Positions 1 through 12,189 of a DNA stretch of 64,000 nt are shown here, in pieces (the stretch's first letter is position 1; each line of letters starts with the position of its first letter). The notes beneath the pieces were generated by a model. That model did no database searches and had not been told where the DNA came from. It worked only from the letters and a program-made list of their open reading frames with translations. The translations under genes and the position numbers were made by a program. The DNA is from Pontederia crassipes (taxonomy: Eukaryota; Streptophyta; Magnoliopsida; Commelinales; Pontederiaceae). The stretch spans positions 72,058,118 through 72,122,117 of the forward strand of contig CM060190.1 of NCBI GenBank assembly GCA_030549335.1. The letters are read 5' to 3'.

Positions 1-95
1 TATTAACAAACTCTTTTATGTGTAAGAATTTAATTTTCTATTTAATACGTTCATTTTTTTAATAAAAAAAGGTTTAAACATTTGTTATTCTCCAA
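1..95. other. AT-rich window edge
   Basis: AT-rich sequence with no coding signal that I recognise. It ends where the MITE-like element begins. Confidence 0.5.
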
Positions 96-665
96 GGGGC
101 CGGTTGGTACGAGTTAATCTAAATATATTACCGGTTATTTTATTTAAAATTCTCAAGGCCCACCATATTATCTCGTTTGGCTGGGATTGATTACCGATAA
201 TATTAATTGCTTTAATAATCTTGATTACCACCTCATTGGTAATCTAGATAGCAAGTAAGGGAGATGTCTTTCCATATTACCAACGGGTGGAAATATATTT
301 TGACGAAAATATTCTTTCAATTAAATTTTTTATTTCAAATAATTTATTAATAAATAAATATCATTTAACTTCGTCTTTTTTTATTATTTGAAATATTGTA
401 CAAATAACTCTTAATTTCGTCTCATCTTTTTTTTATATATTCACTTTTTTATTTTTATTTTCTTTGTTTATTTATAATCATATGTTATTAAAATCTAAAA
501 TAATTTTTAGAAGTATTTTGGTAATTTTGACACTATCCGTTTTGACTATTATTTATATTATCAATACTTACCAAACATTATAATGTCATATTACCGATAA
601 TTTAAATAATAATAATTTAATTCAAATTACCGATTACTTAAATCAGTAATGCGCCAAATGGCCCC
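96..665. mobile_element. MITE-like element, PIF/Harbinger-like ends
   Basis: The left end starts GGGGCCGGTTGGTACG. The right end, read on the other strand, starts GGGGCCATTTGGCGCA, so the two are imperfect terminal inverted repeats about 15 bp long. The inside is AT-rich, non-coding, and repeats the word ATTACCG on both sides, which suggests longer degenerate inverted arms. GGGGCC(G/A)TTTGG ends are common in Tourist/Harbinger MITEs. No clean target duplication is visible (CAA on the left, TTA on the right), so the family assignment is tentative. Confidence 0.5.
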
Positions 666-1371
666 TTAGCTACGAATCACTCATTCTAAATCCTTTTAGT
701 TGTCCTTTTTAAATTCACAAACTTTTCCCTTACATTTTGCATGAAGTGGACATATAAATAATAGTATTTGAAAAAAAAGTACCTTATTTTATACTCAAAA
801 TGAGCCTCTCTGAAACTTTCTTTTTTTTTTACTAATTAATGAGTTGGTCATATTTCTAAGTGTTAAACTAGAAAAGACACCCTTTTCTACTTCTGTTTTA
901 CAAAATTTTAGTCATCACGGCCAGCTATTATAAATTATATATGAGTGAATCACTTATGCAAAGTGTCAACTGGCATTTTGTGTTTTTAATAGAAGTTGCA
1001 TGACAGATGCATGTGGTGGCAATCCAGTCAATAGATTTGGGTACAAGCGACTGCATTCAGAATGAGCACACGTTTTCTCTCATTATTATGTGCTTGTGGT
1101 CATTCAAATGCACAAAAATAAACCTTAAAAAATGGCATAAAATCAGCAGTGAGACTTTTACATTACAAAGAATATTATTACCCATGACCCCCTTTTGCTT
1201 TCTGAGTGTAAGGCCTTCTCGAATAAAATGAAGAGGCCTCTTTCCTATTATCACATTGGAGATATATTGAAAGCTAATTTTACATGCAACTCCAATTGAG
1301 GCATTGGTGTATATAGTGTTACAATGGCCTAATGCATCCTAAGCTGTAATTCAGAAAAGGAAATGCATTGG
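666..1371. other. 3' flank of the galactosyltransferase gene
   Basis: There is no coding signal. The part near 1371 probably holds the 3' UTR of the minus-strand galactosyltransferase gene. The rest is AT-rich spacer. Confidence 0.5.
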
Positions 1372-4300
1372 TCAGAAAACCGCATTCCGAAGAGCAGCTT
1401 CACCTTCGCTACAACGTTGGTGAACCTCTCTGATCCTGTCAACAGAATTGCAGATGCCGCTGCAACTCCAGTCGAATGAGGCAGCACATATGTTACCTGC
1501 CTGTGCCTTCCACTCGCAATCTGCAGGACAGAGCCTGAATTTAATTTTTCCTTTGTGCCGAAAGGAAATTAACTAGTTAAGTCTCAAAGACGTTGAAACT
1601 ACTAGAGCTGTCAGTTAATGAATCTCAGGATACTAGTTTTCATAATTAGCCTTCACTAGAAATAAATGTGCAAAAGGAAACAAAAACCTCACTTTCGTTT
1701 CATCTTTCCATGGTTACATAAGTGATATTATGCTTTGCCATATTAGAAAGAAGAAAGAAAAACCGAGCTCAGTTCCACAGGCAAGTGTGGATGATGATAT
1801 TTAAAATTTGAATAAAATTTACCAGGTGGGGTACCGCAACACAGTTTCCGATCATCAATATGCTCAACATCCAGCCCAATAAACCAAGATCCAAGAGATA
1901 CATCCTCATTTGCAAATTTATGTAACATACGCCTGGGATTATAAGCGCAAAAAGTGTTACATGTACCAGTTAGAACTTGAAAAGAATATAGATTGTGAAT
2001 GAATAACTGCCAGCAAAAAAGATGTTAAACCATGTCAAGCTGTGACTGATCAACAAGCAATTGAATATGACAATTTGTAAAACTCTGCATGTGTAATTAT
2101 ACTTACTGATTTATGGATATATAGATTGCCAATTCTTTTGAAATTGCATACAATTGACCCGTTGCATGGCGGAAATATTTGTTGCCTTCCCCTCCAAACT
2201 TCCAGTGTTCAGGTTCACGGTATCTTACTCCCCTGTTGGAATAATAAACACTTGCAAAATTTAGAAGCAATTCATACAGTCATAGGGAATAGTATCGAGA
2301 AATGACTCACTTTTGAGCTAGAATTGGTCCAGATTTCATGCAACCAATGTATACACGAGGCTTCAGCCGGTGCCTTGCTAAAGTATGTCCAAGTGTTGCT
2401 GCACAACTTTAGAAGTTAATGGTCCAGAAACATGCATAAAATGTCACTATTTCATATAAACCTCTTTTTATGATGTTGCCTTGAATCCAATGCAGATCAG
2501 CATGCCTTGAAATAATACAAAAGGGGTATTAATAAATACTAGGAGATACTTTACCTATATTCACATGAACATCATCATCAACCTTAATATAGAAGTCTGC
2601 ATCCCACAAAGAAACTGCAGCGGCAAAGTATGCTTTTGTCTTGGCTGATAATTCAAGGTATCCTTCAACGTGATCCTACAGAAAACACAAAGAAATAAAT
2701 GCCCACAATATATATTGTTGAGAATACCAGAATCTCGTGTGCAATATCTCTGTCCCCAAATTTACTGCCCATAGAAAATGCTATTTGAGATTATCTTTTA
2801 CCAGACGCATGAAGTCCCCATGTTTTCTATCCTCAGCTTCGATCGATTTGTCCAGAATACCCCCTGAAGTGGCACTGTCCAATATTCAAGTGTTAAACCA
2901 CCTTAGGAGAATCCATGCGAATGAAGATATTTTCACGTAATCAATGACATTGCAGATTATGTATGGATATCTTCAGTATTAAAGGAAAATGGTTCTATAA
3001 GTTCTCACCCATGACCAATAACAAATCGGATGATAATGCCCTTCTCTTCTTCCAGCTTCTTTCTTTCTTCACCTGTACTTTGTTTGCAGAAGTAATAACT
3101 CAGATCAGCCAGTCATCATCAACTGACATGTAACTAGAAAAGCTTCCAGGACAGTCATAACCTTGAGGCATCCATGTTGCACGCACTGAATCTCTTCGTT
3201 TGCGACTGTTAAAAGCAGTATTGATTCCTATTACCATAAAATATTTGTGCCTTCTATTTGCTCTAATAATGTTTATATCTTCTGACACTGGAGAGCCATT
3301 CAATAAAGCCTCTTGTGCTGTTTTTGCAGCTGCCAACTCCATCTCTAAACTTAATATTGTCTTGTTAAGCATTCTGTTCAATGAAAATTTTAAGCTACTT
3401 TTCTGATGATAGTAGCATAAAAAACTCAGAATTTCACGCATAGTAGCACAATCTAACATAATCATTTTTTTCTGGTTGAATAACATAATTATATTATTAA
3501 AAGGCAATATAACTTACTCTAAATCATCATGATGGGTCATCATTATGCCCTCTTCTCTTTTCCCTTCCTAGAAAGATGCCAAAATAAAATAATGAAAAAT
3601 CAATCAGTATTGATGTTTTCCACGAAGGCACCTGAGCTAAAAGAATTTCATCTCCAGAGGGAAAGAAATCAACATAATAACGTGCAACAAGAGGCAGGAG
3701 ATCATATTTTAGGAGCAGTGAGGAACTTAACATAAAGCACTCACTATTTTTGGATAACAACCTCCTGCAAAAATTTCATTTCTATGTTCTCTAGTGGTCG
3801 TTGTACTGGTACCATCTTTTGTTTCAGGCATCATCCACATTCTGTCATAAACCAACAGGGTAAGTGCAAACAGCATGCATGAAAAAATATGTCGACTTTG
3901 CTTGACGAAAGCATGTCAGCAGGCATGACAATAACATGCGTCAACGTAAAAAAGATTGGCCTTAATGAGCTAACATAGCAATTGGCAAAGCTGGTGCTAA
4001 TTATGCTCGAAGAATTATGTGAATAGGCAATCAGGTAAAGACAAAAAATACAATTCTATTTTCCTCAGCAAAACATACTAGGACGTGGGCTTGACTCACC
4101 AGACCAAAATGTATAAATAAGTACTTCATCTTACCATAATCATCCCAAGAAGAAACTAATTAACTTCAGCAAACTAATAGTGTGGCAAAAGGCTGCATAG
4201 AAATACCAGGAAATAGCTCCGCAGCACATGGGAGACAATGAATTCCATTTGATATCGAAAGGCAACCAAATTGTTACACATATAATAACTAATAAATGTG

Positions 4301-4787
4301 TTTCGGTGACCGCTTCTTTTCCTAAAAGAAGTGAATCGAAGTTGTTCTAACAAGCCCACGACAAGAATGACGATAAAGCATCTGGTTAAAAGATGATGCC
4401 TTTATTCTTAATATTCTCTGTCAATCAAGAAAAAAAATCAAAATTATGCGTACGAATCAGATGGTAAATTTACAACAAGAACTAAGTGCCCTTCAAGGCT
4501 ACAACCTAACTATTAAACTGCAAATGTACCGCTGATACAAGATCTTGCAAGTACCACAAACAATTGAAATGGAGAGACACTAAGAAACCAAACTCCGGTC
4601 CCAATCAAAGATACAGAACAAGCTGAAGCACACGATAGAGATACTGTTGTCCGAGGAAACCCAAAGTTAACCTGTTGGTGAAGAGCAGCCCAGTGAAGAA
4701 GCTGCCAAGGCAAAGCAGCAGCGTCCATCTTCTTGACACCACGCTCTCTCCACCACTGCCTCCTCCTCCTTTGCTCTTCCAAGTCAT
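1372..4787 (-). CDS. B3GALT: Beta-1,3-galactosyltransferase (GT31 hexosyltransferase)
   Basis: Golgi type II membrane enzyme that transfers galactose in beta-1,3 linkage, probably on arabinogalactan-protein or N-glycan substrates. Coding exons in transcript order: 4787-4672, 3841-3745, 3567-3518, 3373-3162, 3072-3009, 2874-2802, 2675-2555, 2398-2311, 2232-2107, 1932-1823, 1520-1372. They sum to 1206 nt, 401 aa, the usual family size. The start is fixed by an in-frame TAG three codons upstream. Residues 22-36 are one signal anchor ([16 protein letters not shown]). A DUF4094 stem follows with the hallmark MELAAAK. The catalytic region has [14 protein letters not shown]-type sequence, the DDD metal-binding motif at about 237-239 ([11 protein letters not shown]), [17 protein letters not shown] and a cysteine-rich tail. 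All splice sites are GT-AG and all phases agree. I see no breaks. The exact acceptor sugar cannot be read from sequence. Confidence 0.93.
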
Positions 4788-5832
4788 TGTTATCTACTCT
4801 CCCCTCCTCTCGCCTTCTAATCTCATCCCACAACAGCAGCTACACAGGAGTAGAAGAAACGGCGACTTGATGCGTCGTCAATGTCCAGAGGCTCTGAGCT
4901 GTCGCAGGAATTCGTTTCCTGCAGGAGGAAAAACAAAAAGATTGGCAGGAATTGGGGAAGATCACGATTCACAGGTGAATCCAGATCCTTCCTCGTTCAC
5001 TCTTCCTTTTTGAGGCTTTGTTTTTCTCCTCTTTTTCTTCTCTCGCTTTATTTATTGTATATTTAAGTTGGTCGGTCACTGTCGTATCTCCTTTTTTATT
5101 TTCTTGTGTTTTGTAAAAAAAAAATACTTTTATTCTTTTTGTTTGGGATTTTTTTTTTCTGACATGGGCGCAGCAATGTAATGTTTCGAGGGAGCGGTAC
5201 AAGTTTGGTGGTGCCGACATATGCCCGATCGGTCAAAGGTCCGTGCGGTGCCGGTATGTTAATGTAACTTCACCAAAGTAAAGGCCATAGTTATAACGGT
5301 ACGTCAGCTTATGCTGGGTTCCTTCTCATTTTGTTCACGTGGTTATGTGCGCAACACATAATTAATGCGTCACAGTGAACTGTAATGACACATCATATTG
5401 TTTAAATATGGGGTGCTCTATATATTCAACGTTTCATTAGTTTTATTTATTTTCTTTTATCTAATTACATTTCAACTTCTATCGTCATTTAAATGTGGAT
5501 GTCATGTTTTATTGCCAGTTTACGCCGAACTTTTGGATTAAAATAAGATATGCCAAAAAAAACTCCTAATGCATATCTCAAAATATATAGTTGAAAGAGA
5601 GCATTTTTTTATCGAACAGCCAAACACTAGACAGCAATCTAATTAAAGGCCAGGTAGGATAAGCTGGGGTAATTAGAACGCATAAGAGAGGTCGGAGAAG
5701 TCCCAAATCCATGGACGTTACAAACTCGTGATCGCATTATTAGGATATAGAAACAGGTCTAAGAGCACTCCTCTGTAACATGTCCACCATGGCACTCATT
5801 GCATGAATTCTAATGATGATCGCTGATATAGT
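4788..5832. other. Spacer: galactosyltransferase promoter and glyoxalase 3' flank
   Basis: The two minus-strand genes are separated by about 1 kb. The half next to 4788 should hold the promoter and 5' UTR of the galactosyltransferase. It is CT-rich on the plus strand (about 4990-5050). No TATA box can be assigned with confidence. The half next to 5832 is the 3' flank of glyoxalase I. Confidence 0.5.
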
Positions 5833-8800
5833 TCACCCGTTCAACTCCTTGAGGAAATCCTCGTTATCGACCAGAACCTGAAAACGAGGAGCCATTAGTT
5901 AGTTGCCAATGTCATGCATTTTGGGTTACAACTCTATACAAGTAAATTGTAATTGCATTTGTTGCATGTCCCAGTTTCACATACCATCCACAAATTATAA
6001 GCATAGCTTGATAACTTATTTCGGTTCATGAACCCAGAGTTATTGATTTCTTAATAAACAGAATTTTGCAACCTATCGTGCCACCAGTATACCGATGTGT
6101 TGAGAAACTTCTAAGAGGATAAATTCATTAGTGACTACGTACAGCTGCGGATGTCAAATAAAAGTACCCGGCACATGAGTTCTTCAGAAAATTTGAGTCT
6201 GCTATAATTAGTTGGCTAATTAGTAACAGGTTTCAGTAATGTTAAGCAACATTGCTTAGCAACTCAAACAAAAGTCACCAGAAGCAGCACTGGTGAGAAT
6301 CTATGTGAGGGCTTTCAGAGTTCACAGGACCGAGCTTCAACAGAGTTTAGACATATACAAAAAATGTGCAACAACAACAACAACAAAGCCTTATTCCACT
6401 AGGTGGGGTCGGCAATATACAAAAAATGTGCACGAAAAAGATATAGCCTAATAAGGAAAATCTCGTACACGAGCTATCAATATAAACAAGTAGCAAATTC
6501 TCCAATCAACAATTTTAGAGCAGACAGAAGGGAAGGTCCAGTTTCATATGTTCCACATGGGAAATTTTGTACAGGGGCACAGAAAACTTACCACTTTCCA
6601 GCCATCTGGGTCAAGGAAAGAAGTGATTTTTGTGTTAATTCCTGGAATTGGTCCTGGCTGCCGTGTTATTTTTCCTCCAAATTCCTTGGTAACCAAGTCA
6701 ACAGCAGCAGCACTTTTATAAACATCTTCAGTGCTGATGGCAACCTGGTAAAACTTACAGACAAAGTTAAATACAAAACTCGAGTGCATAATTTTCTTGA
6801 TGCAAAGAAAATACAACCTGAGCATATGCATTGCCCTTTGTGTATTCAGTCACCCCATAGTTGTATGTCAATTCAAGAACTGTTGTTTCATACTCGTCAG
6901 CATATCCCATCATAGCAATTGTATACTGTAGAGGTGGAATTAATTTGATCAGCTTTATGTACACTACTAAGAATCTAAGAGTAGGTGGCAATACTGCATA
7001 CACTAAAACCTCATATGTAAATGTATGAAGTTGCTTCAAGCAATTATTTAAAGTTCTCTAGTTTAGAGACTGTTTCTTATCCAGCATTATCTCCAAGTAT
7101 CACAACCATACGCAAACACTATGACGGAACACCGGCCTACAAAGCTACATATGAAAGAGGAATAAAGGTAACTACTATATCAACATCATATCCATAAGTG
7201 CTCCTGAATATGCATATAAATATTTCTCATTCTTGAGGATGGTCAGCAAATTTGCATGTAGGAAGGATGATGCATGGAACAGAAAAGAGGAAAAAGGAGT
7301 TAATATCCATGTTATGATCAATTTCAAAATAATGCACGGCCATATAATGTGGTAAATATGACCTTATAGTCAGGATTATGATCAATTTCAGAACTAATGC
7401 ATGGCCATATAATGTGGTAAATATGACCTTATAGTCAGGATTATCCCTTGTCCTCAACAACTTCATTCCACAAGCCTGCAAGTCAAAAACCCACATTCAA
7501 GAGCAAGAAAGCAGCAGTATTATTGTACAAAGTAAAATGACAAAAATCTCAGATATACTGTTTAACTTATTCTAATTCATTAACTTAGTGCCAGAAGAAC
7601 CTTTGTCATTTATAAATGTGAATATAATGCCAGACGACCAGTTATTATTTGTAAATGCTGAAACCTCTCTTTTTTTCCTTTTTTTTTCCGAGAAGCAACA
7701 TATTAGAAATAGAAACTACATTTATTAGCATAAATCCTTCAGAGTATCATACATGATTAAGGTAATTCCAACCATGGGTCAGAAGAAAGGCAGTAACCTT
7801 TCTAGTAGAAAATTTATATTCTCAAGTGATTGATAAAACAAACTAGGACAAAATCTCCCTGAAAAATGTGCTGGTATAACCGTATAGGTGTCACCTTCTC
7901 ATAAAATCTGATGGACCTCTCCAGATCTCCCACACGAAGCATAATTTGGCAAAGAGGCTCAGGAGTAGGACCCCTTTGAATAAGCTCAAAGAGATAGCCA
8001 TCAGGATCTTGTGCAAATGCAATCACTGTCGTTCCTCCTTTAACTGGACCAGGTTCACGTGTAATCTTACCACCTTTTCCCTTGATGTCTTCAACCAATT
8101 TGTAAACCTACGAGTTCATAATAATCACGAGTTATAAAAACATTGAATATTACATAAACTTTCACTATAAGTTTTCGCGAAAACAGAACTCACATCTTCA
8201 GATGCAATAGCAAAGTGCCCAAAGCCAGTGCCAATGTCATACTTATCCACTCCATAATCTGTTTCGTAGAGAGAAGGGGGTGATAAGTGCAAGGAAAACA
8301 ACTTCAAGAAAAAAATACATTAAGCTATTCAGGAGCATTTGTAGTACCGACAAAAAAACTTTATAGGTCATCCTTGCTGCTTATTAATGCAAAACAATGT
8401 TTCCATTTTCATGAAAATTTTATATCCCCAATTAAAAAAAGATAATTATTTTTAGCATCATTGCAAGCTGAGGAAACTTATAATAATAGCAATTGTGCAA
8501 GTATTAGTTCAAGAGAAATGAGGCATACTATATGTCAGTTCCACCACAAAATGAGAATCTTCAGGGCCAAAACCAAGAAATGCATTGGAATACTTCTCTT
8601 CAGGAATGTCTCTTTTCCGGAGCAATTTCATTCCGAAGCATTCTGTGTAAAATCTACCAACAAAAATAAAACAGTCATCAAGATTAATCAACAAAACAAA
8701 GGGACAATCTGGAGCAGGCCCACAAATTCGATAATTTGAGAAAAACAGTTGTTACAATCTGCCTACTTTATGGTGCGATCTAAGTCTCCAACACGATAGA

Positions 8801-8888
8801 CAGCATGCAAGAATCTCCGCTTGTCCTTCTGAACCCATTCAAACACATGCTCACTTGGAACAGCCTCAGCCTCTGTGCCGGATGCCAT
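5833..8888 (-). CDS. GLX1: Lactoylglutathione lyase (glyoxalase I), two-domain plant type
   Basis: Converts the methylglyoxal-glutathione hemithioacetal to S-lactoylglutathione, the first step of methylglyoxal detoxification; cytosolic by the lack of a targeting peptide. Coding exons: 8888-8767, 8653-8529, 8258-8194, 8107-7895, 7475-7428, 6925-6818, 6744-6592, 5877-5833; 879 nt, 292 aa. An in-frame TAG two codons before the ATG fixes the start. Two glyoxalase/VOC domains lie in tandem. Domain 1 has all four expected metal ligands: H28 ([10 protein letters not shown]), E79 (VVELTYNYG), H97 (GFGHFAI) and E145 (YLFELIQR). Domain 2 keeps E in VLELTYNYG, but has Q in CQIML, Q in YAQVAIS and V in KVVLVD, so its second site looks incomplete. 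A 5' UTR intron is likely at 8898-9395. Intron 7 carries a SINE tail and intron 5 a duplicated splice donor. Confidence 0.95.
6371..6414 (-). mobile_element. Severely 5'-truncated SINE tail in glyoxalase intron 7
   Basis: This is a 3' end only: a run of CAA units, then AAGCCTTATTCCACTAGG-type sequence, ending GGGGTCGGC. It is flanked by a perfect 18-bp direct repeat ATATACAAAAAATGTGCA at 6353-6370 and 6415-6432, the mark of target-primed insertion. It has the same family tail as the full-length copies at 22.4 and 29.4 kb. It lies sense to the host gene. Confidence 0.85.
7312..7446. repeat. Tandem duplication of about 65 bp across a splice donor
   Basis: Two near-identical units about 65 bp apart (starting at about 7314 and 7378). 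The repeat copies the last codons of glyoxalase exon 5 and its GT donor (exon end at 7428) into the following intron, creating a second donor-like site at 7363/7362. Confidence 0.85.
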
Positions 8889-9700
8889 ATTCTAAACCTG
8901 CTCTGATCATCAATTCCATTTAATAGGTCAGACTTACAAAATCCACAAGTCCTACGGGATGTTTGAACAATTTTCAACAGATTCATAAATTCCATTAACA
9001 TTTTAAGCATATGGGCGCGCCGTATCATCACTCCTCAGCTCACAGTTCATGTCTTCGCAAGGAACAAAGTGCTAGGAATATGAAGAATTGACCAGGGAAA
9101 TCTTAGGCAAGAAACCTACGACCAAGTAGAATCGAAGTCCCCCTCCCTCCCCTCAAATCCAATTTGAAGCAATCCACCATGCGCGCGCATGAAGAACAAA
9201 TAAACATGCGCCAAAACCCTAACACTATTAGACTCTTATGACAGCAAAAAAAAGCTACAAGAAAAAATCCAAAATTAACGCCGGATTCATTGATGATAAA
9301 CAGTACGTGTCGCAAGTATCGATCGAATAGGGGAGGATAAAGGGCATGCGAAAACCCTAGTAGATGTAGTCGATCGATCGGTAAAAGAAACTTACTGCAA
9401 TGCCTTTCTTCAGTTTCCTCCAGAGCGTCGTGGTGACAGGCGAGAAATAGAATCTATCGGACACTTCTTGACTCGGCACGGCAGCAGAGATGGAGGGTAA
9501 ATAATGTGCACGTTGGACTTTTACGCTCCAATTGAACAAACACCCCACCGAAGCGCCACCGTTTCGCCAACGTCGCCGGGACCCACTAAAATATAAAAGT
9601 TTTTTTTCCCAATTAAATGGAAAAGATCGATAAAGAAAATAAATGAGCACTTCAAATTATTATTATTAGTTTTTAAAACGAAAGAGGGATAGTAATTTTG
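8889..9700 (-). promoter_or_regulatory. Glyoxalase I 5' UTR, leader intron and promoter region
   Basis: On the minus strand a donor GTAAG lies at 9395 and an acceptor CAG ends at 8898, suggesting a non-coding leader exon upstream of 9396, a leader intron 8898-9395, and a 10-nt leader before the ATG at 8888. AAACCCTA telo-box-like words occur at about 9214 and 9352 (plus strand). No TATA box is assigned. Confidence 0.5.
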
Positions 9701-12189
9701 AATTTGATTTTTTAGAACTGTTAAATAAAAATAATTCAACATTCCGGTATTGGAGCTTAATTTGTTGCGGAAACGAAAAAAAAAATGAATCTGAGAAGAC
9801 TGAGATCATTAAATTTAATGTAAGAATGATGTGACATGTGACGTCCGCCTTCTTATTTAAATTTCGATATATAATTAATTATTGTTTAAACTAACTAAAT
9901 AATTTGTCTCCATCGTTGTGGCGACCGTGAATGTAGACAGAATGGCGAGTGCATGAGTTGTGTGTCTATTGTTGTTTAATGGCACGTGGTGGATTAATTC
10001 TGTTAATTATTGTTGTTCCAGTTTTATCCACAAAAATGTTATCTGTCTCACAGACATCGGATTATATTTGTGGAAAGAAATATAATATCTTTGGAAAGGA
10101 TCACTTTTGTGCATTTATTATATTTATTTTATTTTTTTCAGTCGGACAGCGAACCTTGCGGACGTAAATTAGAAAACAATTCTTTACCCATTTGTAAGAA
10201 TATTTTATTATTATTTTCACAGCATTGGTGAACAAAATTATGTACCTTTTAATTGTGGATTATATGTCGCAATATTTCAATAATCTTCATAATATGAATA
10301 TAATCACAAAATAGGATTAACTTGGTACAGCCGGCCCAAACACTAAAAAGACCCTTGGGTCGTTCAAAATTTGGCAGTGAATTGATCTACTTAGACTTGT
10401 TCAAAATTTGAGTTCAATGGTTCGATCCGATGAATTTAATTGATTTAGATGAATTAAGTTATAAAATATATTAAAAAATAGAACATACAAAAATTATTAA
10501 AACTTTTAGAACTATATATATATATATATATATATATTACTTGAATTTTATGTTTTTCTTCTTTTATCATATATATAAACCTTCATCAATATTTTTATTT
10601 TTAATAATTACCTCACGAGATTTTTAATTTAGAAAATATTTGATTGATAATTTAATTTATACTTATTTTATTATATTATTTGATCTGAATATTATATTAT
10701 ATTATATTTGTATTTTTTAAATAAGATATTACATATTAATAATATTATAATGGTTATTTTAACTTATTTTTATTTTTTATTAATTTATATTATTCGATTC
10801 GATAATTCGGTTCCACCCAATTCAATCAACTTGATCCGTTAGATAATTCGGATGTATGACTGAGTTGGGTCTTATAACGTTAGGTCAAAATTCCTTTTTT
10901 TGTAAAATTATCTTAAAAAGTGTGAAACCTCTTTTTTAATTCTTCCAGCAAAGCAAAATATATATATTATGCTACTTTTTATTTTTTTCATTTTTAACTA
11001 TATATTATTATGATAAATTTAAAATAATTATAATAAAATATTTTTATTATAAAATATAAAATTTATTCTTTTTTGACCGAATAATACGTAGAATAAGAGT
11101 ATAATTAAAAAAACAAAATTTAGTATTCTTTACAATTGAATTATAATAATAATTATTATTATTTAAGTAATTCAATCATTTTTTAAGAAAGAATTGAGTT
11201 CAGAGATCGGAAGGCAAACGAAAAAGATAGATTTATCCTTATACAGTATACACCTCACTCGAAAGAGGAAAAAAATAGTTAATTTAGTTATTATGAAGAG
11301 AGTAGTTAAAACTCACCTTTATAACCTTTTTCCTTCTTTTTTCTTTTTGCTGTTTGATCATATTCATGGGAACAAGTCTCCTGATCCAAATAGGGTATAA
11401 CAGTGAAAAAGTAAATTGGGTAAAATAGGAAAATAAATAATTCAATAATTCCATTATCATCTGGAATTAAGTGAACATGCCTCCAAAAAGAAATTCACAA
11501 AAAATTATAAATTTAATAAAGATTAAGTACTTTAAATTTTTTTACCCAACTGTGTTTTTGCACAAATGATGCATCTTGAAATCATCTTATTAAATATTAT
11601 TTCTCCGTGATGAGACAAAAAAATCATATTGGATCATTTTGAAGTTGTAATTGAAATTGTTGTGACTCAATTGAAATCACTTTCTATATCAGGAAAGTTT
11701 TTCTTTTTCATTTTTTCTTTAAAAGGGATGTGTTTTAAAATAGTATGTAACAACAAAGAAAAAGAAAGAAATTTAAAACCATAACAACCAGCAAGCAAGA
11801 GATAAAAATATATAAAAAACAAATATCAAATCAAATTGATTTAAACTTGATGGGCCGCCCATAGTGGAAAAAAATTTAAAAATTCGAAGCAAGGACCAAC
11901 CGCGATTAGAGGTGGGTGAATCAAAATCACCTTGCATGACCCTTGAATAGAATTAAATCATGCCTAATTGTTTATGTAAAGAAGAAAATAAGAATAAGGT
12001 CCCAAGGTTATCGTTTTGGTTGTTTGATTCTTGTTTTCTTTGATTGTTTGATTAATTGCATACTATTTGATTTCATGTTGTTATGTTGTTGTTTGATTGA
12101 TTTCTAGGAAGTAGAAACAATGTTAGGATGTTATCATGCTAGGATTTTTAAGAAATTTTTGTGTTTGAAGATTCAGTAGGACGACAATC
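9701..12189. other. AT-rich intergenic stretch without recognised genes
   Basis: Contains an (AT)n run near 10512-10537 and long A/T homopolymer-rich tracts. Open frames here are short and have no recognisable domain. Paired TTCGATNCGA-like words at about 10400 and 10800 might be ends of a decayed MITE, but I could not define its boundaries. Confidence 0.4.

Noticed and set aside
4513-5220. Frames on both strands around the galactosyltransferase start
   Set aside because: Other-frame shadows of exon 1 and its leader; no codon or domain support.
10370-10880. Possible MITE with TTCGATCCGA-like ends
   Set aside because: The inverted similarity is too weak to set ends and no target duplication is visible.
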